Shown: one piece after another, positions 1 through 10,013 of the stretch
Numbering within the stretch: the stretch's first letter is position 1
How the letters are laid out: each line of letters starts with the position of its first letter
Assembly (NCBI GenBank): GCA_937127435.1
Contig: CAKZLZ010000111.1
Span: forward strand, 1-64,000
Length of the DNA: 64,000 nt
Direction: 5' to 3'
Source: an uncultured Verrucomicrobiota bacterium
GTDB taxonomy: Bacteria; Verrucomicrobiota; Kiritimatiellia; SS1-B-03-39; UBA6053
The notes under the pieces: generated by a model
The model's input: the letters and a program-made list of their open reading frames with translations, nothing else
What the model was told of the DNA's origin: nothing
Databases searched by the model: none
Program-made: the position numbers and the translations under genes

Positions 1-20
1 TCGATATTCGGCTCCATTAA

Positions 21-476
21 TCGGAGCATGAAAGTTTTGAGGGCAAATTGAGTTTTGTGGCACCGCAATTGAATACCCGCACCCGCACCCTGCCAGTGAA
101 AGCGGTGGTGGCCAATCCGGAAGGACGCCTGCGTCCGGGGATGTTTGGAAAGGTGGAATTGGTGTTAAGTGAAAATGAAACTGCGATGTTTGTGCCTGAA
201 TCCGCAGTGATGCAAAAGGGAACCACCACCCAGGTGATTGTCCGCAATGCCGGATACCGTGCCGAATTCCGGGAGGTGCAGGTAGGGGTCCGCCAAGGAG
301 GCCGCATGCAAATTGTGGAAGGCGTTTCGCCCGAAGATCTGGTGGTGGCGGAGGGGACCATCAAAGTTTTTTATCCCGGCATGCTGTTGAACTTCACTGA
401 AGATTCGAATCGTTATGGGTTGGAGGCCTCCATGGCCCCGATGCCTGAACCGGCTCCTGAAGCCGAAGGAGAATAA
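21..476 (+). CDS. RND efflux periplasmic adaptor (membrane fusion protein), C-terminal part; gene truncated by window edge
   Basis: Translation ...EGKLSFVAPQLNTRTRTLPVKAVVANPEGRLRPGMFGKVEL is typical of the HlyD/AcrA MFP C-terminal domain; directly upstream of an RND permease. An in-frame TAA at 18-20 precedes this segment. Confidence 0.8.
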   Translation, partial: SEHESFEGKLSFVAPQLNTRTRTLPVKAVVANPEGRLRPGMFGKVELVLSENETAMFVPESAVMQKGTTTQVIVRNAGYRAEFREVQVGVRQGGRMQIVEGVSPEDLVVAEGTIKVFYPGMLLNFTEDSNRYGLEASMAPMPEPAPEAEGE

Positions 477-477
477 A

Positions 478-3400
478 ATGGCTTCTTTCAGTTCTCCTTT
501 TATCCGTCGTCCGGTGGCGACGATCATGTTGAATGTTTCCCTGATCGTTTTCGGAATTCTGGGACTCCAGCGTTTGCCGGTACGTGAATTGCCGGATATT
601 GATGCTCCCATTGTGAATGTGTTGGCGATTTATCCCGGTGCCAGTGCGGCGGTAGTGGAATCGGAAGTGACCGAACGCTTGGAAGATTCGATTTCGGGCG
701 TGGAGCAAATCAAAATTCTGTCATCGGTGAGCCGGGAGCAGGTTTCAAGTATCACTGTGGAGTTTAACAACAGCCACGATATCGAGATTGCGGCCCAGGA
801 TGTGCGCGATGCGGTGGCACGCTCCCGCGGAGAGTTGCCGGAAGACGTCGACGATCCCATCGTGAGTAAGCAGGATGCCAATGCACAACCGGTTATCTGG
901 ATTTCGTTTTTTAGTGATAAACTGAATACCACAGAGCTTACCCGCATTGCGGATGAGCAAGTACGGGAACGTTTGCAGAATGTACCCGGGGTCAGTTCGG
1001 TGATTATTGGCGGTGAAAAACGCCGGGCGATTCGTCTGCGTTTGGACAGTCAGTTGATGGCCGCCCGCGGGGTCACGGTGCAGGACATAGATCTGGCACT
1101 GCAAAACCAGAATGTGGAATTGCCCAGTGGACGGATGGAGAGCGTGGATCTGGAGCTGACCATTCAATCCCGGGGAGAATTAAAATCTCCTGAAGCCTTT
1201 AACCGACTGGTGATTTTACGGGATGAAGATGTATTGGTACGCTTTCAGGACGTTGGGGTGGCTGAATGGGGGGTGGAGGATGAACGGGTTACCGCCCGTT
1301 TTAAAGGGAATCAAACCGTGGGCCTGGGCGTGGTCCGTCAGTCCAAAGCCAACACCCTGGAAGTGGCCAAGGGTGTAAAAGCGATTATGGATGAACTGGC
1401 GCCCGGTTTGCCTGAAGGGATCCAATACGATTTTCCTTACGACGAATCTATTTTCGTGGAACGGGCGGTGATCGAAGTTTGGGAAACCCTGGCCATTGCT
1501 TTTGCCTTGGTGGTACTTACGATTTTCGTCTTTTTGCGCAGTCCCCGGGCGACCCTGATCCCGGCGGCGGCGATTCCGGTTTCTATTGTTGCCACTTTCG
1601 GATGCATGTATGCGCTGGGATTCAGTATTAATATTTTCACCTTGTTGGCCTTGGTGCTGGCGATTGGTTTGGTGGTGGATGATGCCATCGTGGTGCTGGA
1701 AAACATCTATCGGCATTTGGAAGAAGGGAAAAAGCCCATGGATGCCGCTTTTATGGCCATGGATGAAATTTCTTTTGCGGTGATCGCCACCACCTTGTCC
1801 CTGGTCGCGGTGTTTCTGCCTTTGGCATTTGTGGGAGGAATCACCGGACGCCTGCTGCTCGAATTTGCGGTTGCGCTTTCATTTTCGGTGATGGTTTCTT
1901 CTTTGGTGGCTTTGACCCTGGCTCCGATGATGGGGGGACGGATTCTGAAGTCCCAACATAATCAGAAACACGGAAAGATGTTTGCCTTCTTTGAGAGAGG
2001 ATTCGACCGGATTGCCGCCCGCTACGAACGTATGTTGGGTTGGGTGTTGCGCCACCGGGCGGTCATGATTGTGATCGCCCTTTTCTCGGTGGGGATTTCC
2101 GGGTATTTGTTTATGAATTTGGATCAGGAATTCCTGCCCGAAGAAGACAAAGGACGGATGTTGCTGATTGGCTTTACCCCCGAAGGCTCCACTACCGAAT
2201 TCACCGACAGAATGGTGAGGCAGACTGAACAGATTTTATCGGAAACCCCCGGAGTGGATACCTATTTTTCTGCAGTCGCCCTCCCGTTTAATGGCCCGGG
2301 CAATGCCACGCAGTTCTTTATCTTTACCCGTCTGACTGACGGGGAACGTCCGCATGTCCGGGATATGGTGGGCGGTCCTATGGGGATTGGCGCGCGTTTA
2401 TTTTCGGAGGTGGAAGGTGCCTTTACGATTCCGATTTTGCCCAAAGCGGTCGATGCACGATTTGATCAGCCTTTCCAGCTGATCCTGCAGCACCCCAATT
2501 TGGAGCGCCTGAATCAGGTCACGGCTGAGATGGCGAACCATTTGCGGGGAACCGGGGTGTTCGAAAATATCCGTCCGAGTTTTGAGCTGAATAAACCCGA
2601 GTTGGAAGTGACCTTCAATCGGGACCGGGCTTCGGCCCTGGGGGTTTCCATTCAGGAAATCAGCCGTGCCTTGCAGGTTAACTTCGGCGGAGTGGATTTA
2701 AGTGATATCAAGCTCGACGGCAAGCAGTACGAAGTGATTGCGCAGTTGGAAACGGATAAGCGGATGACCCCCGATGATCTGGAGACCCTGCAGGTGCGCA
2801 CCTCCAGCGGGGACTTGATTCCGCTGTCATCCGTGGTGTCCTTGCAGGTCATGACCGGCCCCAATCAGATTGAACGCTATCAGCGTCAGCGCGCATCCAC
2901 CTTGGGCGGCACCCCGGGCGGAGGAACTCTGGGTGCGGCCATTGAAGCGGCCGAAGCCGTGTTGGCGGAGCATTTGCCTCCGGACGTGAGTTATTCCTGG
3001 GGGGGGGAATCGCGGGACCTGCAGGAGTCGTCCGCTGACATCTACGGATTCTTTATCCTGGCCATCATTGTGGTGTACATGGTGTTGGCGGCCCAGTTCG
3101 AAAGTTTTGTGCATCCTTTCACGGTGATGCTTTCACTGCCCCTGGCTTTCCTCGGCGCCTTTGCATTGCTGTACTGGCTGGCCTGGACCAATGTGCTGGG
3201 TGAAATGTTGTTTGGCTGGGTGAATTATGCGCCTGAGCCGGCCCCTGGCTGGGCGGTAAATCTGCAAAAAATTGTGCCGCGGATCTCGTCGATGAATCTG
3301 AATATTTTCTCCCAGGTCGGATTGGTATTGCTGGTGGGACTGGTTACCAAAAACTCAATTCTATTGGTGGAATTTGCCAATCAGCTGGTTGAAAAAGGGA

Positions 3401-3648
3401 TGACCGCCAAAGAGGCGATGATGGAAGCCGGCAAGAAACGACTGCGTCCCATTTTGATGACCTCTATGGCGACCATCATGGGGATTTTACCTATTGCCAT
3501 CGGATTTGGTGACGCGGCGGAAAGCCGTCGGCCGCTCGGCGTGGTGGCAGTAGGGGGAATGATCAGTTCGACCATTCTGACCCTGCTGGTCATTCCGGTG
3601 ATTTATACCCTGTTTGCTGAATTGGCAGAGAAAGTGAAACGGAAGTAG
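478..3648 (+). CDS. RND family efflux transporter permease (AcrB/MexB-like)
   Basis: ~1056 aa starting MASFSSPFIRRPVATIMLNVSLIVFGILGL; two sets of TM helices and RND motifs (GLVVDDAIVVLENI, PIAIGFG). Internal ATG at 478 preferred over 415. Confidence 0.95.
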   Translation: MASFSSPFIRRPVATIMLNVSLIVFGILGLQRLPVRELPDIDAPIVNVLAIYPGASAAVVESEVTERLEDSISGVEQIKILSSVSREQVSSITVEFNNSHDIEIAAQDVRDAVARSRGELPEDVDDPIVSKQDANAQPVIWISFFSDKLNTTELTRIADEQVRERLQNVPGVSSVIIGGEKRRAIRLRLDSQLMAARGVTVQDIDLALQNQNVELPSGRMESVDLELTIQSRGELKSPEAFNRLVILRDEDVLVRFQDVGVAEWGVEDERVTARFKGNQTVGLGVVRQSKANTLEVAKGVKAIMDELAPGLPEGIQYDFPYDESIFVERAVIEVWETLAIAFALVVLTIFVFLRSPRATLIPAAAIPVSIVATFGCMYALGFSINIFTLLALVLAIGLVVDDAIVVLENIYRHLEEGKKPMDAAFMAMDEISFAVIATTLSLVAVFLPLAFVGGITGRLLLEFAVALSFSVMVSSLVALTLAPMMGGRILKSQHNQKHGKMFAFFERGFDRIAARYERMLGWVLRHRAVMIVIALFSVGISGYLFMNLDQEFLPEEDKGRMLLIGFTPEGSTTEFTDRMVRQTEQILSETPGVDTYFSAVALPFNGPGNATQFFIFTRLTDGERPHVRDMVGGPMGIGARLFSEVEGAFTIPILPKAVDARFDQPFQLILQHPNLERLNQVTAEMANHLRGTGVFENIRPSFELNKPELEVTFNRDRASALGVSIQEISRALQVNFGGVDLSDIKLDGKQYEVIAQLETDKRMTPDDLETLQVRTSSGDLIPLSSVVSLQVMTGPNQIERYQRQRASTLGGTPGGGTLGAAIEAAEAVLAEHLPPDVSYSWGGESRDLQESSADIYGFFILAIIVVYMVLAAQFESFVHPFTVMLSLPLAFLGAFALLYWLAWTNVLGEMLFGWVNYAPEPAPGWAVNLQKIVPRISSMNLNIFSQVGLVLLVGLVTKNSILLVEFANQLVEKGMTAKEAMMEAGKKRLRPILMTSMATIMGILPIAIGFGDAAESRRPLGVVAVGGMISSTILTLLVIPVIYTLFAELAEKVKRK

Positions 3649-3689
3649 TTTTATCGGCCTGAAAGGGAATGAAGGCTTTGGGATATGTA

Positions 3690-3752
3690 GTTCCATCGTC
3701 CCGATGGAAAACGAATGCTTCGGATTAACCTCGGGCCGCGGTTAATCTTTTT
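3690..3752 (+). terminator. Tandem hairpins downstream of RND permease; the second is a Rho-independent-like terminator
   Basis: TTCCATCG-TCC-CGATGGAA, then GATTAACC-tcgggccgc-GGTTAATC followed by TTTTT. Confidence 0.65.
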
Positions 3753-3770
3753 CGAAAGTGAATATCTGCC

Positions 3771-4760
3771 TTACAGCCAGCCACGCTGACGGTAGTCGTC
3801 GACGATATCTGAAATTTCCTGCTCCACAGAGATGGCGGGGCTAAAGCCGATCTGGTCTTTGGCTTTGGCCGAGGTGAAGGAGCGGTCCTTGGTATAAAAA
3901 TCCACCCGTCGACGATAGAGGGGGGGATTAATCTTTAAAGGAATGCAAATCGCTTCGCACAGGGAGCCGGCCCATTGCATGGGTTTCACCGGCAGACGGA
4001 GTTTGGGCGGTGGCACATTCAGCTTTTTGGCTGCGATGCTGCAGAATTCTTTCAGGGACAGTGCCCGCTCGCCGGAGATGATGTAAATCTCGGCGTTGGT
4101 TTCGGTGGCGGCCATGGCCAGCATAAAGGAGCGGGCCAAATCGCGTACATCGATAAAGTGCACCAGGTTTTGTCCTTTGCCCACGTAAAAGAAACGCTTT
4201 TTAGAGACCATGCTGAAAAGTTTGCGGGTGCGGGTGTCTCCCGGTCCGTAGATCATGGCCGGGCGGATGACCACCCCGGAGATTTCGCCCCCTTTAAAGG
4301 TTTCAATCGCCAATTGTTCCCCTTTCATTTTGGTGCGCTGGTAAATATCGCCCGGACTGTAAGGGGTATGTTCATCTCCGGGCGGATTTTCGATGTGGCC
4401 GAGCACACCCACCGTGGAGCAGTGAATCACCCGTTCGACCCCGGCTTTGATGGCCGCGTTGAGCACGTTTTCCACGCCGGTGACATTGGCGGCCACGTAA
4501 GCGTCGTCGGGTTGGTCCGCTTCCCGGAACATGGCGGCAATATGATAAACCCCTTTCACGCCCTGCATGGCTTTTGTGCAGTCCTCAAGGCTGGTAATGT
4601 TCCCCAGTACCGCTTCCGCACCTGCATCCTGCAAGGCTTGTATTTGCTCGGGTTTCCGGACCAGGGCCCGTACTGACTGACCGTCTGCGAGGAGTTGGCG
4701 TACCAATTCGGAACCGACAAAACCGGCTGCTCCGGTCACTAAATAGAGGGGTTTGTTCAT
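3771..4760 (-). CDS. NAD-dependent epimerase/dehydratase (extended SDR)
   Basis: N-terminal VTGAAGFVGSELVRQLL Rossmann motif and YQRTKMKGE (YxxxK). Confidence 0.9.
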   Translation of the reverse strand: MNKPLYLVTGAAGFVGSELVRQLLADGQSVRALVRKPEQIQALQDAGAEAVLGNITSLEDCTKAMQGVKGVYHIAAMFREADQPDDAYVAANVTGVENVLNAAIKAGVERVIHCSTVGVLGHIENPPGDEHTPYSPGDIYQRTKMKGEQLAIETFKGGEISGVVIRPAMIYGPGDTRTRKLFSMVSKKRFFYVGKGQNLVHFIDVRDLARSFMLAMAATETNAEIYIISGERALSLKEFCSIAAKKLNVPPPKLRLPVKPMQWAGSLCEAICIPLKINPPLYRRRVDFYTKDRSFTSAKAKDQIGFSPAISVEQEISDIVDDYRQRGWL

Positions 4761-4888
4761 AACAGTTTGGGGGGTAAAAGCTTGGAAGATAAATGGACGA
4801 ATCGTCTGCCACTATAAGATTGCCACGATTCGATTGCTTCATTATAGGTATTGACCCCTTTTGTCTCTAATTTTCAGGTGTAATAAAA

Positions 4889-6127
4889 ATGTCCAAACTT
4901 GAATCCATCACTTTATTAGGCTCCGCTTCCGGTCGAAATGCCGGCGATGCCGCTTTGATTGCCGCTATTATGGACGGGGTCGATGAGGCCTGCGGCCGTC
5001 GTCTGCGTTATGAAATCCCCACCATCCGTGCGGACTACATTCGGGATGAATATCCCAATGACAGTATTCCGGTCGGGATGATGCCCTGGCACGGCGCCTT
5101 GCGCATGTTGGGCATTCCCACCCTCCGTTCGATCCTGCGCACGGACGCGATCCTTATTTTTGATGCCTGTCTGTTTGACCGGTCCTTGTTTAATCCGCTG
5201 TTTAATTTTCTTTCTTCCTTTTACCTGATGCTGCCCCTGGCCAAGAAACGTGGCGTGCCGATTATCGGTTTTAACGTCGGTGTGGGTCCGGTACACACGA
5301 AATCCGGTAAGAAAATGCTGAAGAAAGTCGTGGATATGATGGATTTCATCACCGTGCGCGATCAGGATTCTTTGGATTTGCTTCGTGAAGTCGGGGTGGA
5401 AAACACCCGGGTGCAGTTGGCGGCCGATGCCGCGTTGAATGCGCCTTCCGGTGATGAAGCCGAGGCGACGGAGATTTATAAAAAAGTGGGCATCGATATC
5501 CACGAAGCCAAATTGGGCATTAACGTCAACCGTTACCTGGACACCTGGGCCTCCGCAGACCGCGAATCCATGGGTAAAGAAAAGTTTTTGGATGTTTTTT
5601 CCGCGGCTTTGATCAAAGTGCATGCTGAACTCAATGTGCCCATCGTCTTTGTGACCACCCAGCACCACGACATCGAAGTGACCCAGGATCTGATTGACCG
5701 TCTGCCTTCCGAAATCAGAACCGCCCGCATTGACAACCGGGATTATAACCACGCCAAAATCAAAGGCGTTCTGCGCCACCTCGACTTGCTTTGCGGCATG
5801 CGTCTGCATTCACTGATTATGGCTTCGGCCGAATTGGCTCCGGTGGTGGGGATCACCTATCAGCCCAAAGTGGCCTATTATTTCCGTGAATTGGAACTGC
5901 CGGAACGGACGGTTTCATTTGATGATTTCACCCCGGAAAGTCTCAGCACCCTCATGCTTGAAGGATGGCGGGACAAAGCAGATCTTTCCGCACAGTTGCA
6001 CAAACGGATTCCGGTGCTGAAAGCCAAAGCGGCTTGGAGTGCGGAGTTGATGGCCGCTTTCGATCAGGGCGGCGATCAACTGGAAACCATTTGGCAGCGT
6101 GGACCCGAACTGCCCGAAACCAAATAA
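4889..6127 (+). CDS. Polysaccharide pyruvyl transferase family protein
   Basis: 412 aa; GSASGRNAGDAALIAAI start and GMRLHSLIMASAELAPVVGITYQPKV motif. Confidence 0.85.
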   Translation: MSKLESITLLGSASGRNAGDAALIAAIMDGVDEACGRRLRYEIPTIRADYIRDEYPNDSIPVGMMPWHGALRMLGIPTLRSILRTDAILIFDACLFDRSLFNPLFNFLSSFYLMLPLAKKRGVPIIGFNVGVGPVHTKSGKKMLKKVVDMMDFITVRDQDSLDLLREVGVENTRVQLAADAALNAPSGDEAEATEIYKKVGIDIHEAKLGINVNRYLDTWASADRESMGKEKFLDVFSAALIKVHAELNVPIVFVTTQHHDIEVTQDLIDRLPSEIRTARIDNRDYNHAKIKGVLRHLDLLCGMRLHSLIMASAELAPVVGITYQPKVAYYFRELELPERTVSFDDFTPESLSTLMLEGWRDKADLSAQLHKRIPVLKAKAAWSAELMAAFDQGGDQLETIWQRGPELPETK

Positions 6128-6151
6128 TTCAAGAAACCGAATTGGAGCCCT

Positions 6152-6781
6152 ATGAAAAAGCTGAATCTTCTCCTTAAAGTTACCTCATTTTTATTGTTCA
6201 CCGGCATGATGACGTCCTGTGATTCTTCAGGGGGGGATGGCGGGGGAAGTAGCGGTCCACAAACGATATTGGTGATTGGAGACAGTATTTCAGGCAAAGT
6301 CAATTATCCCGGTGTTCCGCCATGGCCATCTTTGTTGGCAGACATGAAATCTGAATGGACGGTTGTGAATAAAGCGACCGCCGGTGAGAAAATGAGCGGG
6401 GGTCTTAGCAAGGTGGGTGGTTTGCTTGCCGAATACAGTCCCGACTCTTTGGTGATTTTTTATGGCTCCAATGATGCCATCCAGCAGGATACCGCCAATT
6501 ACGAATCCGATCTTTCCGCCGCCATTCAGGCCGGAAAAGCTGCCGGATGTAAAGTGGTGGTTTGCACGCCGCCTTATATGTATGAAGGTCGGGCCATTTA
6601 CAATGGGGGGATTGATGTCTGCGTGGCCGGCGCAAAAAGTGCGGCCGGCGCGAACGGCGCCAAAATCGCCAATATCAACGGTGAATTCGGAAGCAACAGC
6701 GGCGATCTGTTTCCGGATGGTTTGCATCCTAATTTAGACGGACAACGCATCATTGCGGTTTCAGTTCGCGAAAAACTCTAA
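6152..6781 (+). CDS. SGNH/GDSL hydrolase, predicted lipoprotein
   Basis: Lipoprotein-like N-terminus (LLFTGMMTSCDSS); ILVIGDSIS block and DGLHPN block. Confidence 0.85.
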   Translation: MKKLNLLLKVTSFLLFTGMMTSCDSSGGDGGGSSGPQTILVIGDSISGKVNYPGVPPWPSLLADMKSEWTVVNKATAGEKMSGGLSKVGGLLAEYSPDSLVIFYGSNDAIQQDTANYESDLSAAIQAGKAAGCKVVVCTPPYMYEGRAIYNGGIDVCVAGAKSAAGANGAKIANINGEFGSNSGDLFPDGLHPNLDGQRIIAVSVREKL

Positions 6782-6837
6782 AAGACACTGCTGCGAATAA
6801 AGGTCCCGTTTATCGTAAGATAACCGGAAGAGATAGA

Positions 6838-6866
6838 AGCCACCGATCGCGGATCGGTGGTTTCTT
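6838..6866 (+). terminator. Rho-independent-like terminator
   Basis: CCACCGATC-GCG-GATCGGTGG followed by TTTCTT. Confidence 0.7.
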
Positions 6867-6957
6867 ATATTTGGATATGATTGGCATCATCTATTTGAAC
6901 TATTTGAAATACAGCGTATGCTGATTCTTAAACCCAAATAAACCACAAAGGAGAATC

Positions 6958-7407
6958 ATGTCGAACGAGAGTGATCAAGTAATAGACGCCTTACGCAAAG
7001 TTGTTGCGGATTCATATGCCCTGATGGGACAAACCCATTTATGTCACTGGAATGTCCGCGGACCTTCCTTTTTTGCTTTGCATATGGCTTTTGAAGAACA
7101 ATACACAGAGCTGTTTACTGCGATTGATGAAATTGCCGAACGCCTTCGCGCCTTGGGGAAACTGGCACCCGGCGGACTGAGCAATTTGGCCGCCCTGGCC
7201 GGAACCCCGGAGTTGAACGAAGATGCCTCGGCCACCGAAATGGTGAAGCATCTCTGTAGCTTAAATAAAAATTTGGTGAAGGATCTGAATACCGCCCGCG
7301 AATGGGCCGGTTCTGCCGGAGACAATCAGACCGAAGATTTAATGATTGCCCGCTTACAGGTGCATGAAAAAACCCTGTGGATGTTGCAAAGCTTTTTAGA
7401 AGGCTGA
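6958..7407 (+). CDS. Dps/ferritin-like DNA starvation protein
   Basis: QTHLCHWNVRGPSFFALHMAFEEQYTELFTAIDEIAERLRALG is a Dps signature; RBS AAAGGAG upstream. Confidence 0.93.
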   Translation: MSNESDQVIDALRKVVADSYALMGQTHLCHWNVRGPSFFALHMAFEEQYTELFTAIDEIAERLRALGKLAPGGLSNLAALAGTPELNEDASATEMVKHLCSLNKNLVKDLNTAREWAGSAGDNQTEDLMIARLQVHEKTLWMLQSFLEG

Positions 7408-7509
7408 GGCAAAGCTATTTGATGCAGCCCACCGGCTGGCGGGGGTTCTGCTTGCCAATGGGGGGGCGTCTATGTTATAGGGCGCTCCCTTTTATTCCCA
7501 AGGCACAAT

Positions 7510-8613
7510 ATGAAAAATGTAGGATTTATCGGTTGGCGCGGTATGGTCGGTTCCGTTTTGATGGACCGCATGCGTCAGGAAAATGATTTTGAAGGCCTGA
7601 ACGCGACCTTTTTTACCACTTCGCAGGCGGGGCAACCCGGGCCTGACGGCGCGCCTTTGCAGGATGCACATGACCTGCCTTCGTTAATGAAAATGGACAT
7701 CCTGCTGTCCTGCCAAGGGGGCGATTACACCAAAGCGGTTCACCCCGGATTGCGTGAAGCCGGATGGAAAGGCTATTGGGTGGATGCGGCCAGCGCCTTG
7801 CGCATGTCAAAATCCAGTATTGTGGTTCTCGACCCGGTCAACCGTAAATTAATCGACGAAGGCCTCGAAAACGGAATCCGTGATTTCATTGGAGGAAATT
7901 GCACCGTCAGCCTGATGTTGATGGGGCTGCAGGGCCTCTACGAACAGGATTTGGTGGAATGGACCACATCCATGACTTATCAGTCTGCCTCCGGTGCGGG
8001 TGCTAAAAACATGAAAGAACTGGTGAGTCAAATGGCGGAACTGGGCGATGCCGGACGTTACTTGGCTTCTGATCCGGCTGCGGAAGTGCTGGAGCTCGAC
8101 AGATTGATTTCCGCCAAACTTAACGACGGATCTTTGCCTATCGATCAATTCGGTGCGCCCCTGGCCGCCAGTTTGATTCCCTGGATCGATTCTGCGATGG
8201 ATTGTGGCCGCACCCGCGAAGAGTGGAAGGGCATGGCCGAAACCAATCGGATTCTCGGAACCGAAGCCCATCCGATTCCCGTGGACGGTCAATGTGTACG
8301 CGTGGGAGCAATGCGTTGTCATTCCCAGGCGATTACGCTTAAACTGAAAAAAGATGTACCTCTCGAAGAAATTGAAGCGCTGATTAAAGGCGCGAACGAG
8401 TGGGTAGAATTTGTGCCCAACCAAAAAGCGGATACGTTGGCCAGACTTACGCCGGCCGCGGTTTCCGGAACTTTGAAGGTTCCGGTGGGGCGTTTGCGTA
8501 AAATGATCATGGGACCTGAATATCTGACCTGCTTCACCGTAGGCGATCAGCTCCTCTGGGGCGCGGCTGAACCCGTGCGCCGGATGCTTTTGATTTTGTT
8601 GGGAAGAATTTAA
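7510..8613 (+). CDS. asd: Aspartate-semialdehyde dehydrogenase
   Basis: MKNVGFIGWRGMVGSVLMDRM; GGNCTVSLMLMGLQGL catalytic Cys region; full-length 367 aa. Confidence 0.95.
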   Translation: MKNVGFIGWRGMVGSVLMDRMRQENDFEGLNATFFTTSQAGQPGPDGAPLQDAHDLPSLMKMDILLSCQGGDYTKAVHPGLREAGWKGYWVDAASALRMSKSSIVVLDPVNRKLIDEGLENGIRDFIGGNCTVSLMLMGLQGLYEQDLVEWTTSMTYQSASGAGAKNMKELVSQMAELGDAGRYLASDPAAEVLELDRLISAKLNDGSLPIDQFGAPLAASLIPWIDSAMDCGRTREEWKGMAETNRILGTEAHPIPVDGQCVRVGAMRCHSQAITLKLKKDVPLEEIEALIKGANEWVEFVPNQKADTLARLTPAAVSGTLKVPVGRLRKMIMGPEYLTCFTVGDQLLWGAAEPVRRMLLILLGRI

Positions 8614-8700
8614 GGAAGTCGAACATCGAACATCCAACGTTCAACACCGAACGTCGAATTTCAACGTTGAGCGTTCGATGTTGAGTGTTCAGCGTTCGAT
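8614..8700. repeat. Heptamer-periodic inverted array between convergent genes
   Basis: GGAAGTC GAACATC GAACATC CAACGTT CAACACC GAACGTC GAATTTC, then inverse-orientation heptamers (GTTGAGC GTTCGAT GTTGAGT GTTCAGC GTTCGAT); can fold into a long hairpin. Confidence 0.85.
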
Positions 8701-9486
8701 TTTTTCTTCTGTTCCCATGCCCATGCGGGTGATGGCGAAATCGTAGCGGACGGGATCTTCAGGGCAGATTCTGGCAAAAGAGGCGGTGATACGCCGGGCG
8801 GCTTCGGCATCGGGGTTTTTCCGATGGGTTAATCTCAGTTGTTTGGCGATGCGGAACATGTGGGTGTCGAGGGGAACCCACAGTTTGGCCGGATCCAGGT
8901 GTTCGGACCAAATGCCCGGATCGATTTCATCTTTGCGGGTCATCCAACGCAACCACATGGCCAGACGTTTGCAGGCGGAGCTGGCGGCGGGGTTGGGACA
9001 GAGGTGACCGGGATCTCCCTCTGCGGAACTGATTTCGTTGATAATGGGAATCAGGGCTTCGCGGTAATTTTTGGTTTCGGATTTTTGCAGACGCTGCCAA
9101 ACCGGGGTTTGAGAATTCACGCTGTGCCATCCCCGCAGGTGGGCCAACAGATGCGGGGAACGGGTCCAGCGGTAGATAAAACCTTTTAGGGCCTTTTGCT
9201 GTTCGGCTTTGGAGGCCTGGGTCAGAAAGGCGGCGGGTTGATGGTCCCAGCGACGGTTTAAATCGTTCAGGGCGTTCTGAATGGCGGCCACCCGTCCGTA
9301 GGCCAAAGCCGCGGCGGCCCAGGCGGCGATGACCTGATCTTCCTGCGACTCAAATCCCCAGACAAAGGTCAGGGGATCCGATGCGCGGAAGCGGGCGTGG
9401 TTAAAACGGTGGTAATTCCATTCCAGCGAATCCCGGCGGGCGGTCCCGTGTTGACGGCTCAGGGTCGCCACGTTGTCGGCAATCAC
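8689..9486 (-). CDS. TIGR02757/DUF2400 family protein
   Basis: NHARFRASDPLTFVWGFESQEDQVIAAWAAAALAYGRVAAIQNALNDL pattern and C-terminal helix-hairpin-like region; last codons and stop fall in the heptamer repeat. Confidence 0.8.
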   Translation of the reverse strand: MIADNVATLSRQHGTARRDSLEWNYHRFNHARFRASDPLTFVWGFESQEDQVIAAWAAAALAYGRVAAIQNALNDLNRRWDHQPAAFLTQASKAEQQKALKGFIYRWTRSPHLLAHLRGWHSVNSQTPVWQRLQKSETKNYREALIPIINEISSAEGDPGHLCPNPAASSACKRLAMWLRWMTRKDEIDPGIWSEHLDPAKLWVPLDTHMFRIAKQLRLTHRKNPDAEAARRITASFARICPEDPVRYDFAITRMGMGTEEKIER

Positions 9487-9953
9487 TTGAGACCGGAGAG
9501 AAACGCCAACACTTTTTCAGGATGGGTTTCCGCATTCGGCACTTTTTTCCAATGCTTCAGAATTTTTCCGTCCGGACCAATCACCACCGTAGAGCGAATG
9601 ATGCCGATTTTGACTTTTCCATACATCATCTTTTCGCCGTAGGCGCCGTATTTGGTCATTACCTTGCGGTCTTCATCGGAAAGCAGAGGGAAGGGGAGTT
9701 TGAACTTTTTGCTGAAGGCCTGATGATCTTCCGCGCCATCCGGGCTGACCCCCAATACCACCGCATCCAGCTTTTCGTAGTCGGCGGACAGATCTCTGAA
9801 GGTACAGGCTTCCTTGGTGCAACCGGGGGTATCGTCTTTGGGGTAAAAATAGAGGACCACGGTTTTTCCCGCGTAGTCTTTGAGGCTGTGAACCGCTCCG
9901 GTCGCGTCCGGCAGTTTAAAATCAGGGGCTTTTTTTCCTTCTTCAATGGGCAT
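9483..9953 (-). CDS. bcp: Thioredoxin-dependent thiol peroxidase (BCP-type peroxiredoxin)
   Basis: KAPDFKLPDATG...VVLYFYPKDDTPGCTKEACTFRD. Confidence 0.95.
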   Translation of the reverse strand: MPIEEGKKAPDFKLPDATGAVHSLKDYAGKTVVLYFYPKDDTPGCTKEACTFRDLSADYEKLDAVVLGVSPDGAEDHQAFSKKFKLPFPLLSDEDRKVMTKYGAYGEKMMYGKVKIGIIRSTVVIGPDGKILKHWKKVPNAETHPEKVLAFLSGLK

Positions 9954-10013
9954 GTGATCTCTCCTTATGGGGTTGCGTTTTCAGTGTACCCTGATAGCGC
10001 TTTTTCGCAAGTG

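Noticed and set aside
4916-5809. 297-aa antisense ORF opposite the pyruvyl transferase gene
   Set aside because: Lies fully antisense to a well-supported CDS; composition (His/Gln/Ile-rich) is typical of a codon-bias shadow ORF.
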